A DNA stretch of 64,000 nt from Loxodes magnus (Eukaryota > Ciliophora > Karyorelictea > Loxodida > Loxodidae). Both the position numbers and the translations under genes were made by a program. The DNA lies in NCBI GenBank assembly GCA_946699065.1, contig CAMPDV010007676.1, forward strand, positions 34,427 to 98,426. The letters are read 5' to 3'. Below are positions 50,130-63,300 of the stretch, in pieces (within the stretch, counting starts at the first letter, position 1; the number at the start of each line of letters is the position of its first letter). The notes under the pieces are model-generated. The model was not told where the DNA came from. It made no database searches and saw nothing but the letters and a program-made list of their open reading frames with translations.

Positions 50130-53100
50130 ATGGATACCAAACTAAAATTTTACCTGCCGTTTGCTTTGATACTCATTCTTAAAACCATGCAAGGCTAAGT
50201 AGTAGAATTTATAAAATTTACTGACTATTATTTGTCTGAATCAACTTAAATTGATAATCCACTGTCTGATTTTGGCATTGATACCCAATTAAGTTAATAA
50301 TCTTTTTCTTTAACATTCTGATTTAATCATTATTGCTTAATATAAGATAGTCTAAATATTATATCCTTAGTTTAGGGAGGATAGACATATTCTTAGGAAA
50401 TAAAAATAAGCATAATATAAAATTAGAATAATGATTTAGTTTTAGAATTTATTGCAAGTAGTACTGAGTAATATTAATCAGAATTAAATTTAGGAAATTC
50501 CTGTAACTAATGAATCTTTGTAGGTATCAAATATTCAGAAACACAATCATAGCAAGGCTAATTAAAACTTTGTAGTACTAAATTTTAAGTTAAAGGATTT
50601 GATTTACTATGTAAAGATTCCACTGATTTAAATGAATATATCTTTAAATATTTTACAAACTCTGCATAGCTTAGTATATTAAAGTATAATGGTTATGATG
50701 ATATTAATTTTCAGATAGAACTCTTATAAGTTTTATTTTGAACTAGCAATTCATAATATATAGATGAATATTTTACAGAAGCTCTTTAAAGAATTCCTTG
50801 CTTATAATATTGTGGAAGTGATTGCCATGGACCTGAAACTATTGACTGTTAAAATTATCAGTTTTATAGTTTATCTGATTAAACTACCCCTTTTTTATCT
50901 ACTAATGGGAAGTAAAAACAACAAATAATACTAAAGGATATAAGCAATTAAAACCTTATGAAGTATTCCTTAAGTTCTTTTAGTTTCTCTGCTTGAATTA
51001 AAAGTGATTGTTTAAATTAAAATTTTCAAGTAATATGATAAATAGATACTTAATTTTTATGTTATCAGGAAACTTAAATATAATCAAATTAGCATAAATT
51101 TAAAATTTTATGAAGTCCAAATATAGATTCTTCACTTGCTTTTATAATTTTTGAACAATTTTAATTAATTAATTGTTCAAACTGAATTTTCATAGGTTTT
51201 TCAAGTTCATAATAAAGTTCTGCATATGAAATAACGGTTTATTCTCCTAAGGATTAACTTAACTATTTCCAAAAATTTGCGATTGCCATTACAATAACAT
51301 CAAATTCTTACTTAATTTTGGGAGGTGAAAATTTAGATCAGTTTGAAGGATTAATTTTATAGCCAAGATTCTATCTTTTTAATTCCTTTCTAGAATAAAC
51401 TGATTTCATTTAAGTAGCTAATTCATAAACTCCTTGCTTATTGGAAACTAGTTATGCTTCTTGCTAATCACCTGAAGCTTAATATAGCTAAAGTAATATA
51501 AAATTCTTAGAACTATCTGACTATTCTCTAGTAGCCAATTAACTATCTGATCTTTAAGATAAATCTTTTGATACTTATGGATATAATCCTTAACTTTACT
51601 CTTCGAATATTTGATCAGTTAGCTTTTGGCTGTTTAATTAAGGCAGAATAAGTTAAGAAGAAGTACTAGTTTAAATAAAGAATGTATGGTTATTAGCAAT
51701 ATAATATGATCAAATCCAAAAAACTCAAACTATTAACTTTTATTATAATGAACTAATTGTAAATCAAACTATTTAAATAAGTAACTATAAATGATTCTTC
51801 CTTCAGATAACCCTATAGATAAAACTATAAACTGTAACAACTTGCTTTTCTGATTAAGTTAAACCTTCAACACTATATTGTAAAGATTTCATTTACTAAA
51901 ATAGTGTTGCTTAATTTGACTATAAATATTTAATTTAATTTAATTTTGATCCACCTTTTAATGGATATATTATGTAGCCAAGATTTTATACTTACGATCA
52001 ACAAATAACGTAAGATGAATGAATACAAATAATTACTAAAGATAATCCATGTGCTTTATTTAGTCAATTTGAATGTATTTCTCCTAATTTATTAGATGAT
52101 AATTATACTCATTTTATTAACTTTACCCAACATTTATTAGAAACTTCTATAGATGATTAGTAAGAGGCTACTTAGTACACATTTTCAAGCTTAGGTTATG
52201 ATCCTATAAAATATTCATCTGAATCTTATAGTTTATCACTATGGCTCTAAAATACAGAATAACCATCAAGATTTAGAGATATAAGATAAAGAAACTTATA
52301 AACCTATAAATAAAGAATAGTTTGCTAAATAATTTCATTTTATAAGCAATCTATTAAAATAACTATTTAAATGGAAGACTACACATACTCAGAGATTTAG
52401 GTACTATTAACTCCTAAAGGATATAATTTTAATTATATAAACTAAATAGAAAATATGAAGTGATATTTAATTACTATAAGTCTAAACAGATAAGAGGAAA
52501 GCATAATTTGCTTATAGTAATATTAATATTCCTAAAATATATAATGTAACTAATATAGTTCTAAGTTTATTTAATTTGATAAATAAAGTAAAATAATAGT
52601 AGGAGCTATTTAACAAGAAGATAACTTCATAGGAAATATTTATGATTTAAGGTTTTATATTTTAGATTACTTTTTAGTAATTTAAAAATTTAGTGAAATC
52701 TTTACTAATAATGATTGTGCTTTAAACTGCTAATGAAGTACATGTAAAAGTCCAAATATAAATAGTTGTAATCCATGTAATAAAACTTGTGTTGACTGTT
52801 TAGCTGAAGATATTAATAAATGTACTAGTTGCTATGAAGGTTATTTATATTATAGTAGCAGTAATATATGTAAACTTTGCTCAGACTTAATATAAAATTG
52901 TAAAAAATGTGCTTAAATGGGAATAAATCCAAGTTGTAATAAATGTAATGAAGGTTATTTTTTAAATTAATAATAGAATAAATGCTAAACTTGTTAAGAT
53001 CTAATATAGAATTGTAATAACTGTACTTGAAGTAATAGCAAAGTTATTTGTAACTCCTGCGAATAAAACTATTTAAAATCTGATAACTAATGCATTGGAT

Positions 53101-55542
53101 GTAATTTAACTAATTGCTAGTAGTGTGATAATAATTTAACTGAATGTTTACAATGTGAAGATGGATTCTTTATTAACTAAAATTAAAATTGTGATTCTTG
53201 CTAATAAATAGATAAAAATTGTATTAAGTGCTAAGACCAAAATAAATGCTTACAGTGCAGTTTTCCATATAAACTAACATAAAATTAATGCTTATTAAAT
53301 TGTTTAATTTATTAGTAAGATTCTAGCTAAGACTTTATATGTGAAAATTTTACTAAAAATATTCCTTTTTGTGATGAATGCACTGAGAAAGGAGATTAAT
53401 GCTTAAAATGCTAAGATAATTTTATAAATAAGATTGATTAATGCGTCAATTGTAGTGATGAGATATTAAACTGTGCTACTTGTGATAATGATAAATGCCT
53501 TCAATGCAATTAAGGTTTCATTTTGTTGGAAGGGAAATGTGTTGATAGCTGTCCCATCGATGGTTATGTTCAATAAAATCAAGAATGTAAAAGATGTGAT
53601 CAGCTTTTTGATGATTGTGAGAAATGTGATGCAGAAGAATGTAAATAATGTAAAAAATAATTTTATTTTATTGAGTAGTGTCAAAACTGCAGTGAGATAA
53701 AGTATTGCTTGAAATGCAAATGAAACTAGGCCATAAACAAAACATGTGTAAAAGAATGTGACTAAAATCAAGAAATTTGCGAAGAATGTGAAGAAGGATT
53801 CACATTAGAAAACGGAAAATGCAATGATAAATCAAATGATGATAGCGAAAAAGAAAAAACTGAAAAACTAAAAGATTATATTAAAGTAGCATCAAGTCTT
53901 AAGGATTTTAATATTTCTTCATAAGAACAAGCTTTTTTGCTATCAACTTCAGCAATTTCTGATGCTGCAATAATAGTTGGAATCGGATGTTCTTCTATTT
54001 TGACTGTTTTATTAGGATCTTCTGGTGGATCTTCGGCAGCATGACTTACTCTTATTTTAGCTTCATAACTTATTTTAATAAACGCTTTTGTAAATGCTCA
54101 GAAACCAGTAAATTTAGCAGCTTATTATTTCCAATAAAGTGAAAGTAATATGGTAGCTTAAGGTAACGATAATAAATTTCTGACTTTTACTTTAGATGCT
54201 GATGAGAACCGAATTAATGATAATATTTTACTCATAATAGGATATTATAGTTACACCTTTCTGGCAAATAGTTTATTCCATATTATGGTAATATCAATCT
54301 ATCTAGTAATAGACTTAATCTTAGGCTTAATAGGATAAAAAGTAAAAATATAAAAAATAAATAAGTTTAGAAATAAATATTTACACTATAGATTCTTAAT
54401 TTCTATCTATTTAGCATTCTCTCTTTAACTAAATTACTCTATTATGCTTTAGGCCTTTAACTGTTGCTTTGAGACATTTTATACTGGATTAAATTCAGTC
54501 TTATCATTTATTGGAATGGTAACTTTTAAATATAGATTATTTAAGTATTAGTAATATTATATTTCTTCCAGATAGTGCTAAAATTTATTAAACTATAAAG
54601 TAAAGTTAAAGATATTCAAGTGAAGGACTTAATTTCACAAGATTAGAAATAAATTAAGCAGTTTAAGAAAAAGTATTTCCCTCTCTTTGATGAACTAAAT
54701 ACAAGTTAGTTAAGCACTCTTATATTTTATCCTTTATTCTTGGTAAGAAGATTTATCTTGGCAATAGTGCTTATAGGATTGAGAGATTATCCTCTGGTTC
54801 AAATAACTTTGATAGTTCTGATAAATTTAGCTTAAGTAGTTTATGTAATAGTTTGTAAACCTTTCATAAGAAGAGTAATGAATATTACTCATATCATATT
54901 AGAAGTCTGATTTATCACTCTAAATACTTTCAATTTCTATTTCTATACTCTCGATGACGAAAAGAAACTTAGAAGTTTAGAATCAATAGATTCGGATAAA
55001 TCAAAAATAATAGGATTTATAGTAGTATCATTGTCAAATTTTGTGACTTTATTTGGAATAATAATTTGCCTATATTCTATCATTAAAGATACAATAAATA
55101 AAGCAAAAGCTAAGAAAATAAAAAAATAAAATAAAATATAAGATTAAAATGCTGCTCCTATGAAGAAAGTAAATACAGTTTTACTAAAGACTTTTTAAGA
55201 AAGTTTTGGAATTTTGAATGCAAAAGAAGAAAACTCGACTTTTAGAGAATCAAACTTAAATGAATAAAAAGAAAAAATTTAAATTGAAGAAATCAAGAAT
55301 GTAAGTACTTTAGATATTTTTAGAATAGTTTATACTATGTTGAAGAGGAGAAAGTTGCTTAGAATAAGTCCAAAGATAAGTCAAATTCCAAGTTTAAAAA
55401 AGTAGATAAATTAAAAAGAAATAAAAAATTATCTGATATAGAAAAAAATGTGAAGTCTCATAATAGAAAAACAAAAATAAAGTATTTAGAAAAAGACTTT
55501 CTTTGAAAAGAAGACTCTTCAATAAAATTATTCCTTTTATAA
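50130..55542 (+). CDS. A4: giant surface protein, LamG-like x4 + furin-like Cys-rich + membrane domain
   Basis: About 1,790 codons in three exons (introns 54519-54535, 17 nt; 55301-55323, 23 nt). The length is in frame from ATG 50130 to the end. The signal peptide is MDTKLKFYLPFALILILKTM. Four LamG-like modules follow (S-x-T/S-x-W strands near 50310, 50990, 51620, 52240; QPRFY repeated). The Cys-rich region (52735-53825) has NC-xxC and CxxC repeats, leading into GKCNDKSNDD. The membrane part (about 53935-55110) includes SSGGSSAAW with TGA as Trp. A Lys/Glu-rich tail ends SIKLFLL. TAA at 55540-55542 aligns with the TGA stop of A1. If only TGA stops, the protein would run on to TGA 55681-55683. 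It is closest to A1 in the C-terminal third and to A3 at the N-terminus. Confidence 0.88.
54519..54535 (+). other. 17-nt intron in A4
   Basis: GTAACTTTTAAATATAG. Without removing it the membrane domain is out of frame. With it removed, the sequence aligns with A1, A2 and A3. Confidence 0.88.
55301..55323 (+). other. 23-nt intron in A4
   Basis: GTAAGT...TTTTTAG. Removal joins IKN to NSLYYVEEEKVAQNK, a tail conserved with A1. Keeping it gives a different, less plausible tail. Confidence 0.8.
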
Positions 55543-55589
55543 CTAAATTTATTTTCCTTTTTAATTCACCTTCAAATTGATATTTATAA

Positions 55590-56800
55590 ATTACTTAAAT
55601 ACTAATATCTTCTCTTCCATGACTAGTTACTAATTAATAATTATTACTAAAGATATAATCTTAATAAATTTATAGTTATATGAAATTTATTGTTTATTTC
55701 CGATTTTTTTATTTTTTTATTTGGTCTTTTATTAAAGATATTTTGAACTATTTAGAATAAGTTATTGTTAAGGAAAAATATTATCTAACTATGAATACAC
55801 TGAGAGATAAAATATACAATATATTGTGCTTTTATTTTTCAATTACGAACTTCTCAAATACTTTTTTTGGGAATCTTTACATCTTTACTTCTGATTTAAA
55901 TTTTTGCGAAAACTTATTATTTCTAGCTTGCTGTATAACAATATAATGATATATCATAGATAGTTCTAACTTTAAAAGTTTTATAGAATTTTTAAAGTGT
56001 AAAATTTCTTAGTTTAAACTCTCTTTTCATATAAAATAGATAAACAATATTTAAAAAAATTAAGTTTGCTTTTCAATTATATTATATGAATTAGATTCAA
56101 TCTTTTATGAATCTCCTTTTATTTTTACTATTTTTTCTTTATGTATTCATCTTTATCTTTGATATATAAATTGCAAGCATCTGCTTTATTAAATATCTTT
56201 AAGTAAGAAGATTTTATTTATTATGATGCTTAAAGATTTACCTTCACTACTTTATACATAGAACTTTTTGCCTTAATTATTTCCTCATAGAGATTTAAGT
56301 TCTTAGCAGTTTAGTTTTTGTTTTTGCATACTTATTATAAATTATATATATGAGTATTTATTTCTAGACCTGAGTATTATATTAATTTTAAAAAAATTAT
56401 TTTACACATATGACGAATAGAGACTTTTTATAATGTTATCTACATATACACTTATTATAAATTGAGTGATGTATGCAAGTTTAAATTAGAAGTTATGAAA
56501 TTAAATTTCTTTCTTCTATAGCTTTAAAGATATTATTTATAGATTTAAAATAAACATTCTTGCTTCAATTTTTGTTTTACATTTTCTATTTTATATTTTA
56601 TATATATTGTCTAATTTAGAGACATGAATCAGTCTAATATAGGTAAAATTAAAAAGTTGTGAATAAAAGAAAATAATTGCTTATTTTTTCACTACACTAT
56701 TTTTACAAGTTTCCTTAAATATTCTTAAGCCTTTATTCTTAATTGCTAATTGAAGCTTTGCTTTTCCTTCTAATAATTGTAATCAATATAGTTTACTTTC
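55590..56800 (+). CDS. Putative membrane protein or N-terminal part of P2
   Basis: Downstream of A4 a plus-strand frame reads NYLEQVIVKEKYYLTMNTLR at about 55750, then alternating hydrophobic segments (near 55830, 55930, 56110 and 56560) with LYELDSIFYESPF and MMLKDLPSLLY between them. This looks like a multi-pass protein. P1 also begins with a hydrophobic region before its kinase domain, so this could be the N-terminal part of P2. The sequence in between (56800-57280) is too AT-rich to decide. The start and borders are not defined. Confidence 0.35.
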
Positions 56801-57279
56801 TTAGCGCTATTAAATAGTACAATATCATTTAAAAAATTTAGTCTTAGTAGTTCATAAATAAATGGATTATCAATTCTTTAACTTCCTAGCTATTTAGAAT
56901 ATTTAAATAGAGTTTTAAATACAAAATTGATATAACTTAAAGTTATCCAGATTTAAGAAAAAGAAAAGCTTTAGTAAGTTAATAAAATGCATAAAAATAG
57001 AATTATCATAACAAAGAATTATCTAAAGATATCTCATTCATCTAAAAATTACCGCAATACAACTAAATTTAAAGATCTTCTTTAAACAAAAAATTTCTGC
57101 ATTAAGATTTTTTAGTTCTTAGCTAAATAATTCCCAAAGAAATTTTACAAAAAAGTAACTTATCTTGCAAAAAAATTACCGAATATAAGGAATATTGTCT
57201 TAGCTTTCTTAATTTATTTCCACTAGATAAACCACTTTAGCCTATACTTAGATATATATATTTTCTTTAAGTTAGAATT

Positions 57280-59530
57280 AAAATAAAGATATCTTGGATA
57301 TAAGTACTAATAGCAATATTTAAGTATTAGAGACTGATAGAAAGTGCTATATAATAGTTAAATGTGGAGCTTCCTATTTCCTTCTCTCTTTAGTTTGCAA
57401 ATAATTAAGTTCAATACTTTAGTATTACTCTAGTTGAGAGAAACAACTAAAATACTAATTCGTTTTGAACCTATTATATGATATTAAATATATAACTAAT
57501 ATAAAAGTTTTAATGTGCAGGTAAAATCTATCTAATAAACTAAAATTAGATAGTTTCTTGCTTAGATAAGACAAGTATAACCAATTAATATCAACTAGGT
57601 ATTTTAGAAAGTCAAGAATTTGTCTAATCAAAATAAATTAAAAGATTTATCAGCTTTCATTTAAGCCTTATAATTTTTAATTACTACAAGACCAAGATTT
57701 AATCTTATCTTTAGTAGCTTTTAAATTAGATCATGATAGTTAAAACTTCCATTTTAGTAGACTAAGCAGAAGAAAAGCTAAAATAGTTTAAAATTTAATC
57801 CTGCCTTATGAAAAAACTTCTTTATATAAAAAATTAAATTAGGATTATTATATGGAGCAACCTTCAATATAGTTATAAATCCTTTAAGCATATATTAAAT
57901 AAGTATTACACTCTTTAATATATTTGATAGTTTTTGTTGTGTTGAATAATTATAAATAACTTAGAAAATTTGCTAGGAATTTAATATTTAAGAAATATAG
58001 TTATAAAAGGAGTAGATATCAACAAAAGGTGGAATTGGAGTTAGTTTTTGATGTTAGGAAATATAGAAGTTCAAATAAAAGAGTTATATAATTAAAGTAT
58101 ATCACAGGAAGCAAGATAGTATTTGGAATAGGAGATAGTGATGGTATTAAGTACATCATCCGAATATAATAATAGTATATAGATATTATCCTTTTCCTCT
58201 AGATTTGCTAATGGAATTTTTACCATTAGCTATGTTTTAATTCCTACATAAAAAGTTAGAATTAACTTGGAAATCCACATCAAATAAATTTAGGCATATA
58301 ATTTAGATTAGACTATATGTATGGGAAAGAAATTACGTATACAAACCTGAAAAGTAATAATGTTTAGAGGATAGTAACTCAAGAGATAAGATTAGTGATT
58401 TTTAACTTTCTAGGGTATGAACAAAATCTAAATAAGTACCAAAAGCTTTAATAGGAAACATTGCTTGAAAACTCTTGATTTATGATTGAAAGTCCAAGCA
58501 TAATAAGTAATTGACATTTTTGCGTTTGGAGTTATACTCTGAGAAATATTTACCAGGAATCTTACTTAGAAGCACGACGAAGATAGGCTTATAAGAGTGA
58601 AATTAAAATTAGGAGAAGGAGAGAATATACCAAAAAATTCTCCAGAAGGTTTTAAATCAATTATTTAAGGATGTTGAAGTTAAAATCCGAACGATCAGCT
58701 AAATCTTAAAATTGCTCAAGCTTAATTATAAAATTTACTAGTACCAGCAAAAACTCGACTAACTTACTCTAATTAAATTAGTAAATATACTTAAGCTAAT
58801 ATTCTAAAAATTGAAAAAGAAAAAGTAAAAGTTATAGCCAAGTAATAAACTATCAATGAGACTAAGTTGATAAAGAATGAAGATAATTAATTAATATAAA
58901 TAAATCTTTATAAGGCCATAATGCTTAAGTATTTTCAGTAGCAATCTTAAGTGACAGTGAATGAATAGTTTCAAGAAGTGATGAAAGAACAATTAAGATA
59001 AGAAACTTGATAATTATTTGTTAAAGATTACTTAACATGAACTTCAGATTCTGTATAGTCAGTAATCATCACAAGTGATAATAAGTGAATAGTTTCTAGA
59101 AGATCATATAAAAGGATAAAGGAATGGAGTTTAACAAATAATTAGTTTAGAAGTATTTTGAAAGATCATTTGGAGGCTATAAAACCTTTAACTAACTAAA
59201 ATGGCAATAAATGATCAATATCAAGTAATTGGGATAAAAAAATAAAAATTTGAGATTTTCAAACTGTTTCATGTATAAAGATATTAGAACTTCATTCAGA
59301 TCTTATATAAAGGTGGCGTTAAGTGATGATAATAACTGAAACTTTGAATAAGCAATTAGGGAAAATGTTAAATTAACTAAATTGTGAAAGAGTAAATTAG
59401 GTAAAGCCACAAATAGGGCGAAAGTAAAAAGAGATCTTTATCAAAAGTGTTTTATTTCATTTCAAAATACTAGAAAATAAATAAATATAAAAACTTTTAG
59501 AGAAGAATAAGTCTAACTTTTCCAATGTGT
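57280..59530 (+). pseudogene. P2: pseudokinase-WD40 gene, decayed by frameshifts
   Basis: Homologue of P1. Kinase pieces occur in order but in changing frames: glycine-rich loop KGGIGV (58025-58042), HHPNIIIVYRYYPFPLDLLM (58150-58215, matching P1 YPNVIHIKGYCPSPLSLVM), TNLKSNNV where HRDLKxxN is expected (about 58350), KISDFQLSR in place of DFG (about 58395), then DIFAFGVILWEIF with the Trp as TGA (58513-58551), and GCWSQNPND (about 58670). WD40-type repeats follow near 58930-59000, 59050-59110, 59200-59270 and 59310-59380. KIKIWDF has its Trp as TGA (about 59250). At least four register changes within recognisable motifs, more than plausible introns explain, suggest a pseudogene. As in P1, the catalytic Asp is Asn and the DFG Gly is changed. 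Confidence 0.7.
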
Positions 59531-61940
59531 ATTAAAAACTTGAAAGAAGGATCTAAAAGAGAAGATAAAAAGAAATTTCAGTTGAAAAATAAACGTGATT
59601 TAATAATTTAAGAATAATAAATTTAGAGAATATTTATAAATTAGTAAAACTTATAAAAGCATCCGTCTAAAATAAATTTATACACATCATTATCACTAGA
59701 AAGCTCTAAGAGTATCTATTAAAACTATTATATTAATCCAGAAACTTAAAAATTTTCGTTAATAATTCTACTAAAATTATTATATAATTAATTTAAAATT
59801 CCTTCATAGGCTTTAATTTATTTAATTAAATGCTAAAGCAAAGTTAATTTTTTGAAAGAACTATTAAATTATAAAATTAATTAATAAATTACTAGCTAAA
59901 AATATAAAAGCAAACTAAAAGGTTAGAAAGATACTAAATATTTCTATTTATTTAATTTAATAGCTTCTATTTATTTTGTTTGATATAGACAAACATAATT
60001 CTCATTTATTTTATCTTAGAGTAAATAAATAGCTCTAAAATCTATTTATTTATATTTGCATAATGTTGCTAACATTTATCTATTCAAAGAAAAAACCTAA
60101 TATATAAATTTATTAAATCCATAAGGTAAAAAATAATAAGCTATAATGTCTTATAACTATAAAAAATGGCTATAGAAATTAGATGTGTAACTAACTACAT
60201 GTAATATAAAGCTAGTTATTTAAACAATAGAACAAATTATATTAATACAATTTAAATGTATATCCTTAAAATTAAATTATATTACTTTAATATAGATAGT
60301 TAAACTTATAAAAGTAAAGATTGTTTTAATACTAAGAAAATTGGTATTTTAATAACTTAAAAAGAGATACCTGGTTAAACTGAAAAAGAAGATTAAAGTT
60401 CTTAGTGCAATTTTTTTCGAAAAATGATTTAAAAAAATACATGAACGAGTAAGTTTAGACTAAAAGAAATGCAATAGTAATAATAATTTTTAAAATATAT
60501 AACTTTAAGCATTAAATATATCCTTCAAATAAGCTTTATAGCTACATACTAAAAATAAGTTGATAAAATTTCACAGTTAATTAAAAAAGATTACACAATA
60601 AATAAAATATTCGATTTTAATTGTTTAGTGAAATCTTTTAATAACTATTAAATTTAAATTTAGAAATTATTGCCTAATCTTAAACAATACTTGGCTTAAA
60701 GAACATTTCCTATAACTTAGTTAAATATTAGATGATAAATAAAAATATTTAAATTAAAACTCATCTAATTGTTAGTCTTTTAAAATTCTATTTTAATTAA
60801 TATTCTAATTTTTTATTAAGCAATTGTCTTTTATAAATACACAAAACTTTCCTTGCTTATTTTCAGATTCTTAATTACTCAGCATCAAATTATAGTCTTT
60901 ATTATTAATTTTTTTAAGTGTAGTGTAATCAATAACAATTAATATTAATCAGACATTATTATTCTATCCTAAGTTCTTCTATCTTTTATTAAATTTCTTC
61001 ATATATTTGTGAAACATTTTCAAAAACCCAATTTTAAATATACTAAATAATCTTAAAGGAAAAATAAAAAATAACAAATACCTTTAACTTTATTAGGTAT
61101 TAGTTACTTTTAGTTTATCATACTATTTTCTTAATATTTCCTAGTTTTATTATTAATTCTATTGCTTATTACCTCCTTACTTTTATTCTTTTTCTGAGTT
61201 GGACTATTTTCAACTAAGTTATAATTAAAAATAATCCTAAAAATTATAAAATTCTAGTGAATTAATATACTCTATAAACTTATAAAATTATCTAGTTTAA
61301 CTATGTAAAAATAAAAATTTAAACTAATGAAAATCTTAAATTATTCTTAGTAACTAGAATGGAAATAGTAAATAGATGCATTTTCATTAAGACAAGTTTA
61401 ATTTCCTACCTTAAAAAGTATATTGGAAAAGGTTATAAGGGATTTCATTAAGATTTAGTATAATTATCTTTATAAAAGATTTGCTTTACTTTAAATTTAG
61501 CAGTATCCTCTAATCATAACTAATATAAATAAAAGGATAATATAATTTAAATTTATTTAAAAGAGATTTAGGAATTATTAATTATCTAGAATAAATTCTT
61601 AGATAAAAGAGAATATAAAGTTAATTCTTTAAATTAAGTTATAATTATAAATGTATTATATTATATATCCACTAATATTTATGAGATTTAATTAAGCTAA
61701 TATTTATAAAGAAATTAGGTATATCAAATGTAAGTCTTTAAATTTTATTACTTAAGAATCAAAATATACAGACATAAAAACAAGTATTAGGACTATAAAA
61801 TCATTGATAATAAAAAATTAAGCTATAAAGATATAAGAATATTTATATAATTTTAAACTTTTTTTTTTCGAATGAGAGAGAAGTTTATTTTAGCTTAAAA
61901 AATATTTAAAGCATGCTTATAAAACAATTATAATATTTAT
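59531..61940. other. No gene recognised
   Basis: Very AT-rich DNA downstream of P2. No family motif or repeat was seen; it was read less closely than the rest. Confidence 0.35.
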
Positions 61941-61949
61941 TATTTTAGA

Positions 61950-63300
61950 CTTTAGGTAATTGTATAAGTTTTAATCAGATGTGAACAATAATTTTTATTA
62001 ATGCTTTATTATATCTCAGCAAAGATATTTTAAAAGGACTAAAAGGGTTTGATTTTAATAATATGAAGATTTAGATCCTTATTAGAGGAAAAATTCCTAA
62101 AATAAAAATTGTAGTGGTAATTATTAGTTCTAAATTTTTAAAATAAAAATAGTTTATAATTAGTTTATTTTTAAAATAAGCTTCTAAATTTAAAAACATA
62201 TCAAATACTTCTATAGTTGATATACCAAATTAAATTATTTTAAATAGATGCTTAATTACTATGTTTAAATAATAATCAAACACAGTAATAAAGAAAGGCT
62301 ATTTATAGTAATAGTCAAGAAAAGGATTAAGCAAGCTTTGAATTTAAATCAAAATTTAATTATGATATATTCAAATGTTCTTATTCGATAATTAAGTCTA
62401 TGAATATTTGTGCTTGAATTATAAATAAAAAGGGATCTCTAAATAAAATTTAAATGATGCTAAGAATTAAAATTCTCTTGGAATAATTTTAAGAAGGCTT
62501 ATTTAATATTTTGTTTTTAAAGAGGAAAACAATGAGTTTTTATTAAACATTTATAGACACTTCACTATAAAAATTTTAATAGTCTATCTAATAAACTTTG
62601 AATAAGCACTTCATTTATTATTTATATATTTATTAAAATTTTCTATCTAATGAAGAACAACACTCTTAAATAATTAAAATAGATAAAATAAAAATATTTG
62701 GAATAAAATAAAAATTTTGAATTAGATTACTTAAATTAAGTTCATTTATATAAACATCGTCTAAAAAATAGTTAAATTTTGACAGTGATTAATAAATATT
62801 AAGAATATATTTCATAAGACAAGCAGGAATTAAATAAATAGAATAATATTTTCAAAGAGTTTAAGTGTCTAGTTTAAAATTACTTCTTAACAATCCAAAT
62901 TAAAATAATAGCCAGATATTCAATTTAAGTCTATTAGCAATTCTAAATAATTAATGAAGATTCTTTAATACTTAATAGAAAATTTAGAATATTAATTTGC
63001 TTTAAACTTATAAATAAAAATAAAAATAGGATAGTTTTTAAATTAATAATCATAAATAAAAGAAATTTAATTCAAAAATATTGTTTAAAAGAATTTCCAA
63101 ATTTAAGTATTTATAAAAAGAAAGTTCAAAATCTCATAAAAAAATAGAAATTTTGTAAGATAAATTCAAAACACTTAAATTTTTCCTTAAACTTATTAGG
63201 TTCTTTAGTAGAAAGAGAGTAAATAATTATTTGCTAAATTAATAAAATTTAAAAATATAAAGATAAATTAATTTAAGCTTAATATTTAAAATTTAAAGCC
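61950..63300 (+). CDS. Unrecognised coding-like region
   Basis: A plus-strand frame keeps gene-like composition from about 62080 to 63300. It has VIVKKRIKQALNLNQNLIMI near 62320, a Lys/Glu/Gln-rich helical part (NKNFELDYLNQVHLYKHRL near 62720, QDKQELNKQNNIFKEFKCL near 62830) and INEDSLILNRKFRILI near 62960. It could be an intracellular helical protein. No motif identifies it, and the call rests on composition alone. Confidence 0.33.
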
